The position numbers and the translations under genes are program-made. DNA of 64,000 bases from Solwaraspora sp. WMMA2056 (GTDB taxonomy: Bacteria > Actinomycetota > Actinomycetes > Mycobacteriales > Micromonosporaceae). Shown here in pieces: positions 24,933 through 34,500 of this stretch. Below the pieces are notes generated by a model. It did not search any database. It worked only from the letters and a program-made list of their open reading frames with translations, and was not told the DNA's origin. The stretch lies in the NCBI RefSeq assembly GCF_030345095.1, contig NZ_CP128360.1:992001-1056000 (forward strand), written 5' to 3'. Each line of letters starts with the position of its first letter. The stretch's first letter is position 1.

Positions 24933-24972
24933 GGCCGGGCCGGGCCGGGCCGGGCCGGGCCGGGCCGGGCCG
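24933..24972. repeat. Pentanucleotide tandem repeat (GGCCG)8
   Basis: Eight uninterrupted GGCCG units in the 236-bp space between two divergent secreted-protein genes, preceded by a GGGCAC triplication. The unit length is not a multiple of the helix turn, so copy-number change would alter promoter spacing. Confidence 0.9.
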
Positions 24973-25050
24973 CGCACCATGACGCCACCGTGACGCGGCG
25001 GCGCACCCTGGGTACGCCCAGATCGTCGCCCCGGCAAGGGAGAGAGCACC

Positions 25051-25947
25051 ATGAGCAGGAAACGGAACTGGCAGATCGCCGCAGCGGTGGCGCTCGTGAT
25101 CGCCCCGGTCGCCACGGTGGCGACTCCGGTCACGGCGGCCCGGCCGGGTGAGCTACCCGACCTGGCGGTGCTCGTCAGCGGACACGACCCCGTACCGGTG
25201 AAATCGGTGACCGTGCACTGTCCACAACCTGGACAGTCGGTCTTCGGGGCGGGCGGCCGGATCATCGACGGCGCCGGCGCCGTGGCACTGACCGCGATCA
25301 CCCCCGACCAGACGCTGTCGTCGGTGACCGTCGAGGCCACCGCCCGGGGCGGTCACGCCGCCGACTGGTCCGTGGAGGCCATCGCCGTCTGCGACATCTC
25401 GTCGGACCCACCGCACCGGCAGGTGTCGACCACCCTCGACGGTGCCACGGCCATCGTGAGCTGCCCGGACTCGACCCGGGTCACCGGCACCGGCTTCCGG
25501 GTCGACGGTGCCGTCGCCGCCGCCCACCTCGACGAGGTGGCACCCGACCAGGACCTGCGGCGGGTGCGCGTCCACGTCGGCGGCACCACCCCGGCCCGGG
25601 TCACCGCGTACGCCATCTGCAAACGGCCGACCAGCGTCGACGGCACGCCCGGCATCCGGCGCAGCGCCACGACCGGGACCGACGCCACCTGGCCGAAGAC
25701 CGTCACCGTCGGAGCCGCCGGCTCGGGCGAGCGGGTGTACGGCGTCGGCGCGAGCGTCCGGGGCCGGGGCGCGATGCTCACCGCGCTCGTACCCCACCCG
25801 GTGCTGAACCTGGCCGGTGCCCGGGCGGACCAGGTGCCCCGGCCGGATCAGCCGACCTGGGACGGGACCGGGGCACGGCGGTACGACGCCAGCGACGACG
25901 GCGAACTGACCGGGTACGCCATCCTGCTCAGCCCCACGTTTCACTGA
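25051..25947 (+). CDS. Secreted three-repeat protein
   Basis: A 298-residue exported protein. The signal peptide (NWQIAAAVALVIAPVATVAT, then PVTAA) is followed by three related repeats of about 65-80 residues. Each reads roughly: T/V-V-x-C, then VFGAGGRI / VTGTGFRV / VYGVGASV, then LTAITPDQ / LDEVAPDQ / LTALVPHP, then A-x-A-x-C. The first two repeats keep the cysteine pair and the third has lost it. This looks like a tandemly duplicated beta domain. The ATG follows GGGAGAGAGCACC. Its stop overlaps the convergent regulator gene by 7 bp. Function unknown. Confidence 0.8.
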   Translation: MSRKRNWQIAAAVALVIAPVATVATPVTAARPGELPDLAVLVSGHDPVPVKSVTVHCPQPGQSVFGAGGRIIDGAGAVALTAITPDQTLSSVTVEATARGGHAADWSVEAIAVCDISSDPPHRQVSTTLDGATAIVSCPDSTRVTGTGFRVDGAVAAAHLDEVAPDQDLRRVRVHVGGTTPARVTAYAICKRPTSVDGTPGIRRSATTGTDATWPKTVTVGAAGSGERVYGVGASVRGRGAMLTALVPHPVLNLAGARADQVPRPDQPTWDGTGARRYDASDDGELTGYAILLSPTFH

Positions 25948-28900
25948 ACCGCACCGGCGCCGGGACGGGGCCGGGTGGGCATCAGCAGAAGTCGGTCCGG
26001 TGGCCGTACGCCGATCTCACGCATCGCCTCGGCGTACCGGTCGAAGGCCCGGCGGGCCTCGCCGTGCTGGCCGGCCGCGACCAGCGCACGGACCAGTCCA
26101 CGATGGGCCGGTTCGTCGTACGGATCCCGCTCCAGCAGCCGGAGCAGACAACCGACGGCGTCGGCCCGGTCCGCTCGGGCCAGCATCCGCAACATGTCCA
26201 GGTACGCCGCCCGCGCCTGCTCCCGCAGCGGCCGGGACCAGTCGTCGTACGGCTCGTCCTCGAACACGTCCGCGCGGTACTCCCGGTCGGCGGCACGCAG
26301 CATCGTGCGTGCCTGTTCCAGCATCGCGCGCTCCAGCAGCCGCCGGCCGTGCGCGACCTGGGCCAGGAAATCCTCGACGTCCACCCGGACGTTCGTCAGG
26401 TCCAGGGCGATGCTGCCCTGGTCGGCGACGATGAAATGGTCAGCCGGGAGATCCTTCGCCGGATCGAGCACTCCCCGGACGATGGAAAGCAGCACCGACA
26501 GTCGGTGCCCGGTCCGCTCCGGCTCGTCGCCCGGCCACAGCAGTTCACTCAGCTCGCCCCGGGGCACCGGGCGCCCCCGCCGAGCGACCAGGATTCGCAG
26601 CAGGTCACGGGCCTTGCGGGACTGCCACTGGGACGCCGGCACCGGCCGGCCGGCGAGCCGGACCTCGAAGCGACCCAGCGCCCGGATCGAGACCCCGCCG
26701 CCATCCGACGGTCCAGTGCCATCCGACGTCCCGGTGCCGGCCGACGCTGCGGTGCCGGCTGGGGGTGTGGCCCGGGTTCCGGGCCGGTCCACCTGGGCAC
26801 CGGCAGCCGCGAGCCGCTCAGCCGCGAGCAGGCCCTCCAGCCGGTCGTCGGTGCCAGCGGTCGACAGCCGCCCGAGCACGACGAGCAGCCGGTCCGCCTC
26901 CAACCGTGCCCCGGTCCCGCTCCAGATCGCCTGTGCCTCGCGCAACGACTCGCGGACCCGGACCGGACTGGTCGCCGTCGCCGCCCGCAACTCCAGCGCG
27001 TCGGCGAGCCCCGCCCGGTCCCGCCGGGCCCTCGCCAGCTGCGCCGCCCGGTCGGCCAGCGCGGCGGCGTCGGCGAGGTCGCCGCCGCGTCGGGCCACCC
27101 ACCCCCTGGCCAACAGGGCCGGTACGGCGAACTCGTCCACGGCCAGGTCGGTGGCCCGGTCCGCGTAGCTGGCCGCCGCGGTGGCGTCGTCGTCCAGCAC
27201 CACCAGGGCCAGTCCGGCCAACGCCGGCACCAGCACGTACGTGTTGCCGATGGCCTCGCCGACGCGGACCACCTCCTCGTAGCCGGCGCGGGCCTGCTCC
27301 CGCCAGCCCCGGCGGCGGTACAGCTCGGCCATGCCCAGCATGGCGTTGGCGAACCGGCGCGAGCCTGCGCGCTGGTAGCGGGTGAGCGCCGTGGCGTACC
27401 GGGCGGCCGCCTCGTCGTAGCGGCCGAGCATCGCCAGCGCCTCCGCTTCGTTGCTGATCGCGATGGCGTGCAGGCTGGGCGCGGCGGCGACGGCCGCGTA
27501 CCGGGCGGACAGCTGCGCGGCCACCAGCGCCTCCGCGTACCGGGCGGTGCGCAGCAGCTGGTAGGTGCGATTGGTATGGATGCGGGTGAGCAGCAGCACG
27601 TCGCCGATCCGCTCGGCGATCGGCTGGGCGATCGCGAAGTGCTCCTCGCTGCCGGCGGCGTCGCCTGCCACCGCCCGGCACAGCGCCATGCCGAGGTGCG
27701 CGGTGGCCAGTGCACCGTCACTGCCGACGCTGTCCCCGGATGCAGATGTGGTGGTGGTGGCTGCTGCGGCGAGCGCCTGCCGGGCGTACCCGGTCGCGAC
27801 CTCGACCTCACCGGCCAGCAGTTGGGCGTGCGCGGTCCAGGCCAGCAGAAGAACCACGTCGGGCGACGAGGATGGCCGACCCCCGTCGGCACTGTCCCGG
27901 CCACCGCAGGCACTGTCCCGGCCACCCTCGGCACAGGCACGGGCGAAGGTGTCCAGCGCCGCCTGGGCGTCGCCACGCTGGTAGTGGATGCGCCCCACCC
28001 GCCAGGCCAGGCCAGCGTCCCACTCGGGCCCTGCCGCCGCGTCGTACGCCTGTTCGGCAGCGGTCAGGTCACCGATCGTACGCAACGCATCGCCGAGCAG
28101 CAGACGTAGTCGACGGCTGACCAGAGGCTCAGGCAGCCCAGCGACCAGCTCCGCGACCTCGGCCGCCTGCCCGGCGGCGAGCATCCGGTCGCCGTGCTCG
28201 GCGAGGACGCGAGCGGCTTGCGCGTCGACACCGGCCCGCCGGTAGGCACGGGCCGCAGCCACCGGCGGGCCGTGCTGGTCGTACCAGGCGGCGGCGTTCG
28301 AGGCAAGGTCCACATGCTGCCGGGTCGGTTGCCGCTGCCGGACCACCTCGGCGACAACCGGCACGACGCGCTCCATCGGAGCCGACGCACCCGGTACGAC
28401 CGGTGCCGCCCCGACGCGCGTCAGCAGTCCGATGCGGCGCAGCAACCGTACGGTCACCGTCGCCTGCCGGTGGCCCAGTGCCCGACCCAGGTCGGCGCTG
28501 AACGGTGCCAGGTCAGCGGCGCACCGCAGCAGCCGGACCGCCGACGACGGCAGTCCGGCCAGCACCTCACCAGTCAGATATGTCGCCAGTGGGCTGCCAG
28601 GCTGGCTGACGGCCCGCACCAGGTCGCCCGGCGGCACGCCGTCCAGCCGTAGCGTCTCGGCGGTCAGCGCGACGAGCGCCGGCCAGCCTCCGGTCGCCCC
28701 GTGCACCTGGTCCGCGAGGCCCGGATCGGACAGTCCATGTTCGACGGCGAGGAGCTCGGCGACCGCCTCCGCAGTGAGCGCCAGGTCGGTCGGACCAAGC
28801 TCCTGCCACCGGTGCCGGCCGACCCCGCTGGCCACCGGAGCCGCCAGCGGCCAGCGGCCGGAAAGCACCACCGTCGCGGTGTGCGGCAGGTCGTCGACGA

Positions 28901-29144
28901 CCGCCGCCATGGCCTGCGCCTCGTCGGCGGACAGCCGGGGCAGGTCGTCGACGATCACTGGACGGTCGTCGGCGGTCGACCGGGTCTCGTCGAGCAGCCG
29001 TTGCGGTGTCGTGTCCGACCCTCGCCACCAGCGGGCGCTCGACGGCGGGAACCAGCGGAGCAGTGCGGTCGTCTTGCCGTAACCAGCGGCGGCGACCACG
29101 ATCCGGCAATCCGGACGTCGATGCCCCGGACCCGACGAACGCAC
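25941..29144 (-). CDS. Large MalT-type ATPase regulator with TPRs and BTAD domain
   Basis: A 1,067-residue transcription factor. The N-terminal STAND-type ATPase carries AAAGYGKTT at 18-26 and VIVDDLPRLS (Walker B). A long TPR region (about 290-780) has repeats such as RVGRIHYQRGDAQAALDTFA and AMLGRYDEAAARYATALTRY. The C-terminus (about 820-1060) has an OmpR-like winged helix (IRALGRFEVRLAGRPVPASQ, KARDLLRILVARRGRPVPRG, ELLWPGD) and a bacterial transcriptional activator domain (RRAFDRYAEAMREIGVRPPD). Here the DNA-binding domain is at the C-terminal end, unlike SARP proteins. It starts at GTG 29144 with AGGTGAG upstream. Target genes are unknown; the secreted-protein genes next door are candidates. 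Confidence 0.88.
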   Translation of the reverse strand: MRSSGPGHRRPDCRIVVAAAGYGKTTALLRWFPPSSARWWRGSDTTPQRLLDETRSTADDRPVIVDDLPRLSADEAQAMAAVVDDLPHTATVVLSGRWPLAAPVASGVGRHRWQELGPTDLALTAEAVAELLAVEHGLSDPGLADQVHGATGGWPALVALTAETLRLDGVPPGDLVRAVSQPGSPLATYLTGEVLAGLPSSAVRLLRCAADLAPFSADLGRALGHRQATVTVRLLRRIGLLTRVGAAPVVPGASAPMERVVPVVAEVVRQRQPTRQHVDLASNAAAWYDQHGPPVAAARAYRRAGVDAQAARVLAEHGDRMLAAGQAAEVAELVAGLPEPLVSRRLRLLLGDALRTIGDLTAAEQAYDAAAGPEWDAGLAWRVGRIHYQRGDAQAALDTFARACAEGGRDSACGGRDSADGGRPSSSPDVVLLLAWTAHAQLLAGEVEVATGYARQALAAAATTTTSASGDSVGSDGALATAHLGMALCRAVAGDAAGSEEHFAIAQPIAERIGDVLLLTRIHTNRTYQLLRTARYAEALVAAQLSARYAAVAAAPSLHAIAISNEAEALAMLGRYDEAAARYATALTRYQRAGSRRFANAMLGMAELYRRRGWREQARAGYEEVVRVGEAIGNTYVLVPALAGLALVVLDDDATAAASYADRATDLAVDEFAVPALLARGWVARRGGDLADAAALADRAAQLARARRDRAGLADALELRAATATSPVRVRESLREAQAIWSGTGARLEADRLLVVLGRLSTAGTDDRLEGLLAAERLAAAGAQVDRPGTRATPPAGTAASAGTGTSDGTGPSDGGGVSIRALGRFEVRLAGRPVPASQWQSRKARDLLRILVARRGRPVPRGELSELLWPGDEPERTGHRLSVLLSIVRGVLDPAKDLPADHFIVADQGSIALDLTNVRVDVEDFLAQVAHGRRLLERAMLEQARTMLRAADREYRADVFEDEPYDDWSRPLREQARAAYLDMLRMLARADRADAVGCLLRLLERDPYDEPAHRGLVRALVAAGQHGEARRAFDRYAEAMREIGVRPPDRLLLMPTRPRPGAGAVQ

Positions 29145-29332
29145 CGCAGCTCACCTGCCTCTCCGGTGGGCTCCCTCTTCGGGCAGAAACAGGCTGGTCC
29201 GCCACCGGCCCCGGCGGCAAGACCTGTGTCGGCAATCCGGCCGTGACGCGACGCTGAGCCGTCCGTGATCACCGTCGCGATCCTGATGGCGCCGGTCGCG
29301 GACGGCGGCCCGGCAGAGCGGAAGGAGCAACG

Positions 29333-29914
29333 GTGAGCAGGTACGTAGGTATCGGAATCCTGGTGACCATCGGCACGGCGATCGCGGTGGTCGGACCGGC
29401 CGGGCCGGCCGTCGCGACCCACACCTGCGACGGCGAGGCGGTGACCATCAGTGGCTCCGGCACGATCAACGGGACGAGCGGGCGGGACGTGATCCGTGGC
29501 TCGTCCGGCAGCGACATCATCGACGGCCGGGGCGGCAACGACGTCATCTGTGCCGGCGGCGGGGTGGACGCCGTCTACGGTGGCCAGGGCGCGGACCGCA
29601 TCTTCGGAGAGGGCGGAGACGACTTCCTCTGGGGTGAGGGCCTCGGCGTCGTGGTGACCGGTGGCGCCGACGAGATCTGGGGTGGTACCGGCGACGACAC
29701 CATCTACGGCCAGGTCGGGGGCGACACTCTGCGCGGCAACGAGGACAACGACGACATCTACGGTGGGGACGGGCCCGACACCATCTTCGGTGGGATCAAC
29801 ATGGCCGAGACCAGCGGCGCGCAACTCGACGCCTGCTACGGCGACAGCGGCAACGACACCATCCGGTCCTGGCTGACCGGTCACCCGGCGGAATGCGAGG
29901 TCGTCGTCGACTGA
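29333..29914 (+). CDS. Exported calcium-binding RTX-like repeat protein
   Basis: A 193-residue protein with a signal peptide (YVGIGILVTIGTAIAVVGPA, cleavage near AVAT) and tandem nonapeptides of RTX type: GTSGRDVIRGSSGSDIIDGR, then GGNDVICAGGG, GGQGADRIFGEGGDDFLWGE, GGTGDDTIYGQVGGDTLRGN. These GGxGxDx(L/I/F)x repeats bind calcium and form a parallel beta roll. No large catalytic domain is attached. Two Cys pairs (HTC, VICAG, DACYG, AEC) suggest disulfides. GTG start with GGAAGGAGC upstream. Single gene; extracellular structural or calcium-binding role inferred. Confidence 0.85.
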   Translation: MSRYVGIGILVTIGTAIAVVGPAGPAVATHTCDGEAVTISGSGTINGTSGRDVIRGSSGSDIIDGRGGNDVICAGGGVDAVYGGQGADRIFGEGGDDFLWGEGLGVVVTGGADEIWGGTGDDTIYGQVGGDTLRGNEDNDDIYGGDGPDTIFGGINMAETSGAQLDACYGDSGNDTIRSWLTGHPAECEVVVD

Positions 29915-29959
29915 TCACCGGTTGGGGTGGCCGAGGTTGAACCGTCAACGAGCTGTGAG

Positions 29960-30032
29960 TGGAGCCAAGGGGACTCGAACCCCTAACCCCTGCCTTGCAA
30001 AGGCAGTGCTCTGCCAGTTGAGCTATGGCCCC
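29960..30032 (-). tRNA. tRNA-Ala(UGC)
   Basis: 73 nt on the minus strand forming a full cloverleaf: acceptor GGGGCCA/TGGCTCC, D arm GCTC...GAGC, anticodon loop TTTGCAA (anticodon TGC), T arm AGGGG-TTCGAGT-CCCCT, discriminator A. CCA is not encoded. Confidence 0.97.
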
Positions 30033-30096
30033 GTACGGTCCCCGCGCGACACTCCGACGGCTGCCGGCCGCGGTGCGGGAGGGACCAGGGTGCGGG

Positions 30097-30225
30097 TCAG
30101 CGCAGGTCGGGAGCGGTGGTCGCCTCGTGCCACAGCGCACGTTCGTCGCTGGTTTCCTTGACCTTCTTGGCGATCAGCGCGGCTACACCGATGACCGCCG
30201 CGATGATCAGGAGCTTCTTGGCCAT
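30097..30225 (-). CDS. DLW-39 family small membrane protein
   Basis: A 42-residue protein: MAKKLLIIAAVIGVAALIAK followed by KVKETSDERALWHEATTAPD and LR. One N-terminal membrane helix and a short tail with the LW-x-E-A-T...DLR end characteristic of the actinobacterial DLW-39 family, found in this location near gyrA and the tRNA genes. The ATG at 30225 follows AAGGGGATC. Function is unknown even in model organisms. It lies between tRNA-Ile and tRNA-Ala on the same strand and may be expressed from the same transcript. Confidence 0.8.
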   Translation of the reverse strand: MAKKLLIIAAVIGVAALIAKKVKETSDERALWHEATTAPDLR

Positions 30226-30259
30226 GGGGCTGATCCCCTTACGCTCGACTGTCGTGGAG

Positions 30260-30333
30260 TGGGGCTAGCTGGAATCGAACCAGCGACCTCAGAGTTATCA
30301 GCTCTGCGCTCTAACCGACTGAGCTATAGCCCC
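30260..30333 (-). tRNA. tRNA-Ile(GAU)
   Basis: 74 nt on the minus strand: acceptor GGGGCTA/TAGCCCC, D arm GCTC...GAGC, anticodon loop CTGATAA (anticodon GAT), T arm with GTTCGATTC. CCA not encoded. The tRNA-Ile/tRNA-Ala pair downstream of gyrA is standard in actinobacteria. Confidence 0.97.
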
Positions 30334-30440
30334 GTACGCGACGAGCAAGGTTACCGCACCGGCCGTACGACACCCAACTCGGGGCCGGGTCCGCCGGATG
30401 GCCGACAGGTGGCGCGCCGGACACCGGAAGACTACCGGGC

Positions 30441-30487
30441 GACACGTGGCCGGGACGAGCAGGTTTCGCCCGTCCCGGCCACGTGTC
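30441..30487 (-). terminator. Terminator of the gyrB-gyrA-DUF3566 transcript
   Basis: A 17-bp perfect stem (GACACGTGGCCGGGACG and its complement at 30471-30487) with a 13-nt loop, starting 18 nt past the stop of the DUF3566 gene. Confidence 0.85.
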
Positions 30488-30504
30488 CGGATCCTCCGGA
30501 CGGG

Positions 30505-31515
30505 TCAGTCCCGCTCGGCCAGGGTCAGTTCGATCCCGCCGACCAGGTCGGCGCAGACGTTGTAGATGAACGCGCCGAGGGTGGCCAGCGCGGTGTAGAG
30601 CACGACGTTCACCAGACCGAAGAGCGCGGCACTGCCGATCACACCCTGGGCGGTGACCCGGAACGTCGGGCCTTCGCCGGTACCGGTGCCGATCAGGTCA
30701 CCGAGGCTGGTGTTCACACTCTCGAAGACACCCATCGCGTCCAGCGCGAGGTAGAGCACGGACGTCGCCACGATCACCACGATGAACAGCACCAGGGAAA
30801 CCGCGAACGAGAACTTCATCACCGACCACGGGTCGATGCGCTTGAGGTTCAGCCGGGCACGGCGGGGACCGCGCGACGCCGCCGAGCTGACTCCGGGGCG
30901 GGCGGTCCGGGCGCCGTCGCCACCGACCCGTGCCGCGCCGACGGCGGCGGAGCCGGCCGCCGCCGTACCAGCGGCCCCGACGGTACGTACGGTCGGTGAT
31001 CCGAGTCCGCTGCGGGAGCCCGGCGCGGAGCCTGTCTTCGTGCCACCCACCGTGCCGAGCGGCTGGGTGGAGCCCACGCCGAGACCGGGCCGGGTGGCGG
31101 TGCCACTGGCGGCGGTGGCACCGAGTGCCCCGCCGGTGAATCCGCTACCGGAGCTGGCCGGTGGGGCGGAGGAAACTGGAGGTGCCGACGTCACTGGCGT
31201 GGCCGACCTTCCGGACGAGGCGGCACCGCCGCCAAGCGTGAGCGCGCCACCAGTGGCGCGGTCGCCGGTGCCGCCGGCTCGGGCTGATCCGTCCTCGGCA
31301 CCGGCGTCGCTGCCGGGGTCGTCGGCGGGCTTGTCGGGTGGGGGCGGCATGCCCGGAGCCCGGGTGAACTTCGGCGCCGGCGAGTCGGCTGGGACGCTGG
31401 CCCGGCCGACGGCGGCCCGCCCGGTGGCCGTTGCCGGGCCTCCAGCGGCGGACTCCTCGTCGACCGGGGCCGCCGAGGCCCCCGTGGCCCCCGACTTCGC
31501 CTGGGTCTCCGTCAT
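30505..31515 (-). CDS. DUF3566 membrane protein
   Basis: A 336-residue protein. The first 220 residues are low-complexity Ala/Gly/Pro/Ser (ATGRAAVGRASVPADSPAPK), probably disordered and cytoplasmic. The C-terminal 115 residues are the conserved DUF3566 core: LNLKRIDPWSVMKFSFAVSL, two membrane helices (LFIVVIVATSVLYLALDAMG and LFGLVNVVLYTALATLGAFI) and the ending YNVCADLVGGIELTLAERD. It lies immediately after gyrA (3 nt between stop and ATG; a TTG directly adjoins the stop), the usual actinobacterial position. Function is unknown; co-transcription with gyrA is likely. Confidence 0.92.
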   Translation of the reverse strand: MTETQAKSGATGASAAPVDEESAAGGPATATGRAAVGRASVPADSPAPKFTRAPGMPPPPDKPADDPGSDAGAEDGSARAGGTGDRATGGALTLGGGAASSGRSATPVTSAPPVSSAPPASSGSGFTGGALGATAASGTATRPGLGVGSTQPLGTVGGTKTGSAPGSRSGLGSPTVRTVGAAGTAAAGSAAVGAARVGGDGARTARPGVSSAASRGPRRARLNLKRIDPWSVMKFSFAVSLVLFIVVIVATSVLYLALDAMGVFESVNTSLGDLIGTGTGEGPTFRVTAQGVIGSAALFGLVNVVLYTALATLGAFIYNVCADLVGGIELTLAERD

Positions 31516-31518
31516 CAA

Positions 31519-34500
31519 CTAGTCCTGTTCGTCAGGCTCGTCGGCATTGCGAGCAATCGCCACGATGGTCACGCCGTCCGGGAGGTCCATGAGCTTGACC
31601 CCCATTGTGTTCCGATCCCGCGTACGTCGTACAGGCTTCACCGGAGTCCGGATCACGCCACCGTTGCTGGTGATCGCGAAGAGCTCGTCATCCGGACTGA
31701 TCACGACCGCACCGACCAGACCACCGCGGCGTTCGGTGATCTTGGCAGTCAGCACGCCCTTGCCTCCCCGGCCCTGGACCGGATACTCCTCGATCGGGGT
31801 GCGCTTCGCGTACCCGCCGTTGGTGGCCACCAAAACATCCAGGTCCATACCTTCACGGACGACCGCCATTGCCAGCAACTCGTCCGTGTCGGTGAACCGC
31901 ATCCCGATCACCCCGGAGGTGGCCCGGCCCATCGGCCGCAGCGCCTCGTCGGTGGCGTTGAACCGGATCGCCTGGGCGTTCTTGGAGACCAGCAGCAGAT
32001 CGTCGGTCGCCGAGGCCAGGGCGGCGCCGACCAGCTCGTCGGCATCACGCAGGTTGATGCCGATGATCCCGCCGGACCGGTTGGAGTCGAACTCCTCCAG
32101 CTTGGTCTTCTTGACCAGACCGTTACGGGTGGCCAGCACCAGGTAGGGCGCCACCTGGTAGTTCGGGATCTGGATGACCTGGGCGATGTGCTCGTCCGGC
32201 TGGAAGGCCAGCAGGTTGGCGACGTGCTGGCCGCGGGCGGTACGCGACGCCTCCGGCAGCTCGTACGCCTTGGCCCGGTACACCCGGCCCTTGTTGGTGA
32301 AGAACAGCATCCAGTCATGGGTGGACGCAACGAAGAAGTGGCTGACGATGTCGTCCTGGCGTAGCGTCGCCCCGCTGACGCCCTTGCCGCCCCGACGCTG
32401 TGAGCGGTAGAGGTCGACCTTGGTCCGCTTGGCGTACCCGGTCCGGGTGATGGTGACCACCACGTCCTCGCGGGCGATCAGGTCCTCCATCGAGACCTCG
32501 CCGTCGAACGGCACGATCTGCGTCCGTCGCTCGTCGCCCCACTTGGCGACGATCTCGCCCAACTCCTCGGAGACGATCTTCCGCTGCCGCTCCGGCTTGG
32601 CCAGGATGTCCTTGAGGTCGGTGATCTCCAGCTCGATCTTGGCGAGCTCGTCGATGATCTTCTGGCGCTCCAGCGCGGCGAGCCGGCGCAGCTGCATGTC
32701 CAGGATCGCGGTGGCCTGGATCTCGTCGACCTCGAGCAACCGCATCAGACCCTGGCGGGAGTCCTCGACCGTCGGCGAGCGCCGGATCAGTGCGATCACC
32801 TCGTCGAGCATGTCCAGCGCCTTGACCAGACCCCGCAGGATGTGCGCCCGCTCCTCGGCCTTACGCAGCCGGTACGCGGTCCGCCGGCGGATCACGTCGA
32901 TCTGGTGCTCGACGTAGTAGCGGATGAACTGCGCCAGGTTCAGCGTGCGCGGCACCCCGTCGACGAGCGCCAGCATGTTGGCGCCGAACGTCTCCTGCAG
33001 CTGGGTGTGCTTGTAGAGGTTGTTGAGCACCACCTTGGCGACGGCGTCCCGCTTGAGCACCAGCACCAGCCGCATACCGGTACGCCCGGACGACTCGTCG
33101 CGGATGTCGGCGATCCCGCCGATCTTGCCTTCCTTGATCAGTTCGGCGACCCGCTCGGCGAGGTTGTCCGGGTTGACCTGGTACGGCAGCTCGGTGACGA
33201 CGAGCGCGGTCCGCCCCTTCTTGTCCTCCTCGACCTCGACCACGGCCCGCATCCGGATCGAGCCACGACCGGTCCGGTATGCGTCCTGGATCGGCGTGGT
33301 GCCGACGATCAGCCCGGCGGTCGGGAAGTCCGGACCCTTGACGATCCCGAGCAGTGCTTCGAGCGTGTCGGCCTCGTCGACCTCCGGGTTCTCCAGACAC
33401 CACTGCACCGCCGCCGCGATCTCCCGCAGGTTGTGCGGCGGGATCTTGGTGGCCATACCGACCGCGATGCCCTCGGAGCCGTTGATCAGCAGGTTGGGGA
33501 TCCGGGCCGGCAGGATCACCGGCTCCTTGGCCCGCCCGTCGTAGTTGTCCTGGAAGTCGACGGTGTCCTCGTCGATGTCCCGCAGCATCTCCATCGCCAG
33601 CGGGTCGAGCTTGCACTCGGTGTTGTGGCTGACGAATCCGTCGGTGACGAAGGAATGGTCGTCGGTGTCCACCCGGAGGCTGTAGACCGGCTGCACGCCC
33701 GCGTCGGCGACCTCGGCGACCTCGGCGTAGTAGAAACGGCCGTCGACCAGCGGCTCGACGACGTCGCGCACCTCGCGTTCGGTGATCCGGGCGAGAATCT
33801 CGGACCGGTCACGCTCCCACCGTTCGATCCGGTCGACGTTGTGCCGGCGCAGCCAGTCACGCTCCGTCCAGCGGGTCGCGCCATGCGCGCGGATGAAATC
33901 GGCCAGGTAGGGAACGTGGTCGCTGGACATCGCACGACTGGTACGCGGCACGGCGCGCAGCTCGCCGCGCAGCTTGTCCTGCTTGCGGCCGAGGAACCCG
34001 ATCCGTTGGGCGAAGATGCGGGCGTCTCGCCGGTTGGTCACCACCAGCTTGATCTCGCCGTTGCGGTACTCGCACTGCCGGCTGACCACACCGAATTCGA
34101 GCAGCAGTTGCTGGACTTCGTCGGCCAGGCGGTGGCTGCGGGTCGAGTAGCTGATCGCAATGGTGCCGCGTGGCAGCAACGACGACGACCCGTCGCCGGT
34201 GAACAACGCCTGCAGGAACGCGCGCTTGACCGCCGCCGGCCCGCGCCAGATCAGCTCGGGGACGAACTTGCCGGCGCTGCGGACGTCGACCAGATCGGCG
34301 AGCAGACTCTGCCGCAACGCGGCGACATCCTGCACGTCCAACTCGTACAGGGTGCTGCCGGAGGCGATGATTCGCTGGCTGACGTACCGTCGGCCGCCAA
34401 CCGCGACGTCGTAGGCGGCGACCACCCGGGCGAAGAATTCCGGGTCGACGTTGTTGAATCCGGCACGGTTGGTCGAGAACCAGCCTTCGCTGACGAACGC

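Noticed and set aside
24885-25340. Minus-strand 151-codon frame through the GGCCG repeat
   Set aside because: Antisense to a gene with a clear signal peptide; the Pro/Ala/Arg runs come from the pentanucleotide repeat.
26064-28109. 681-codon plus-strand frame
   Set aside because: Mirror frame of the BTAD/TPR regulator; no recognisable domains.
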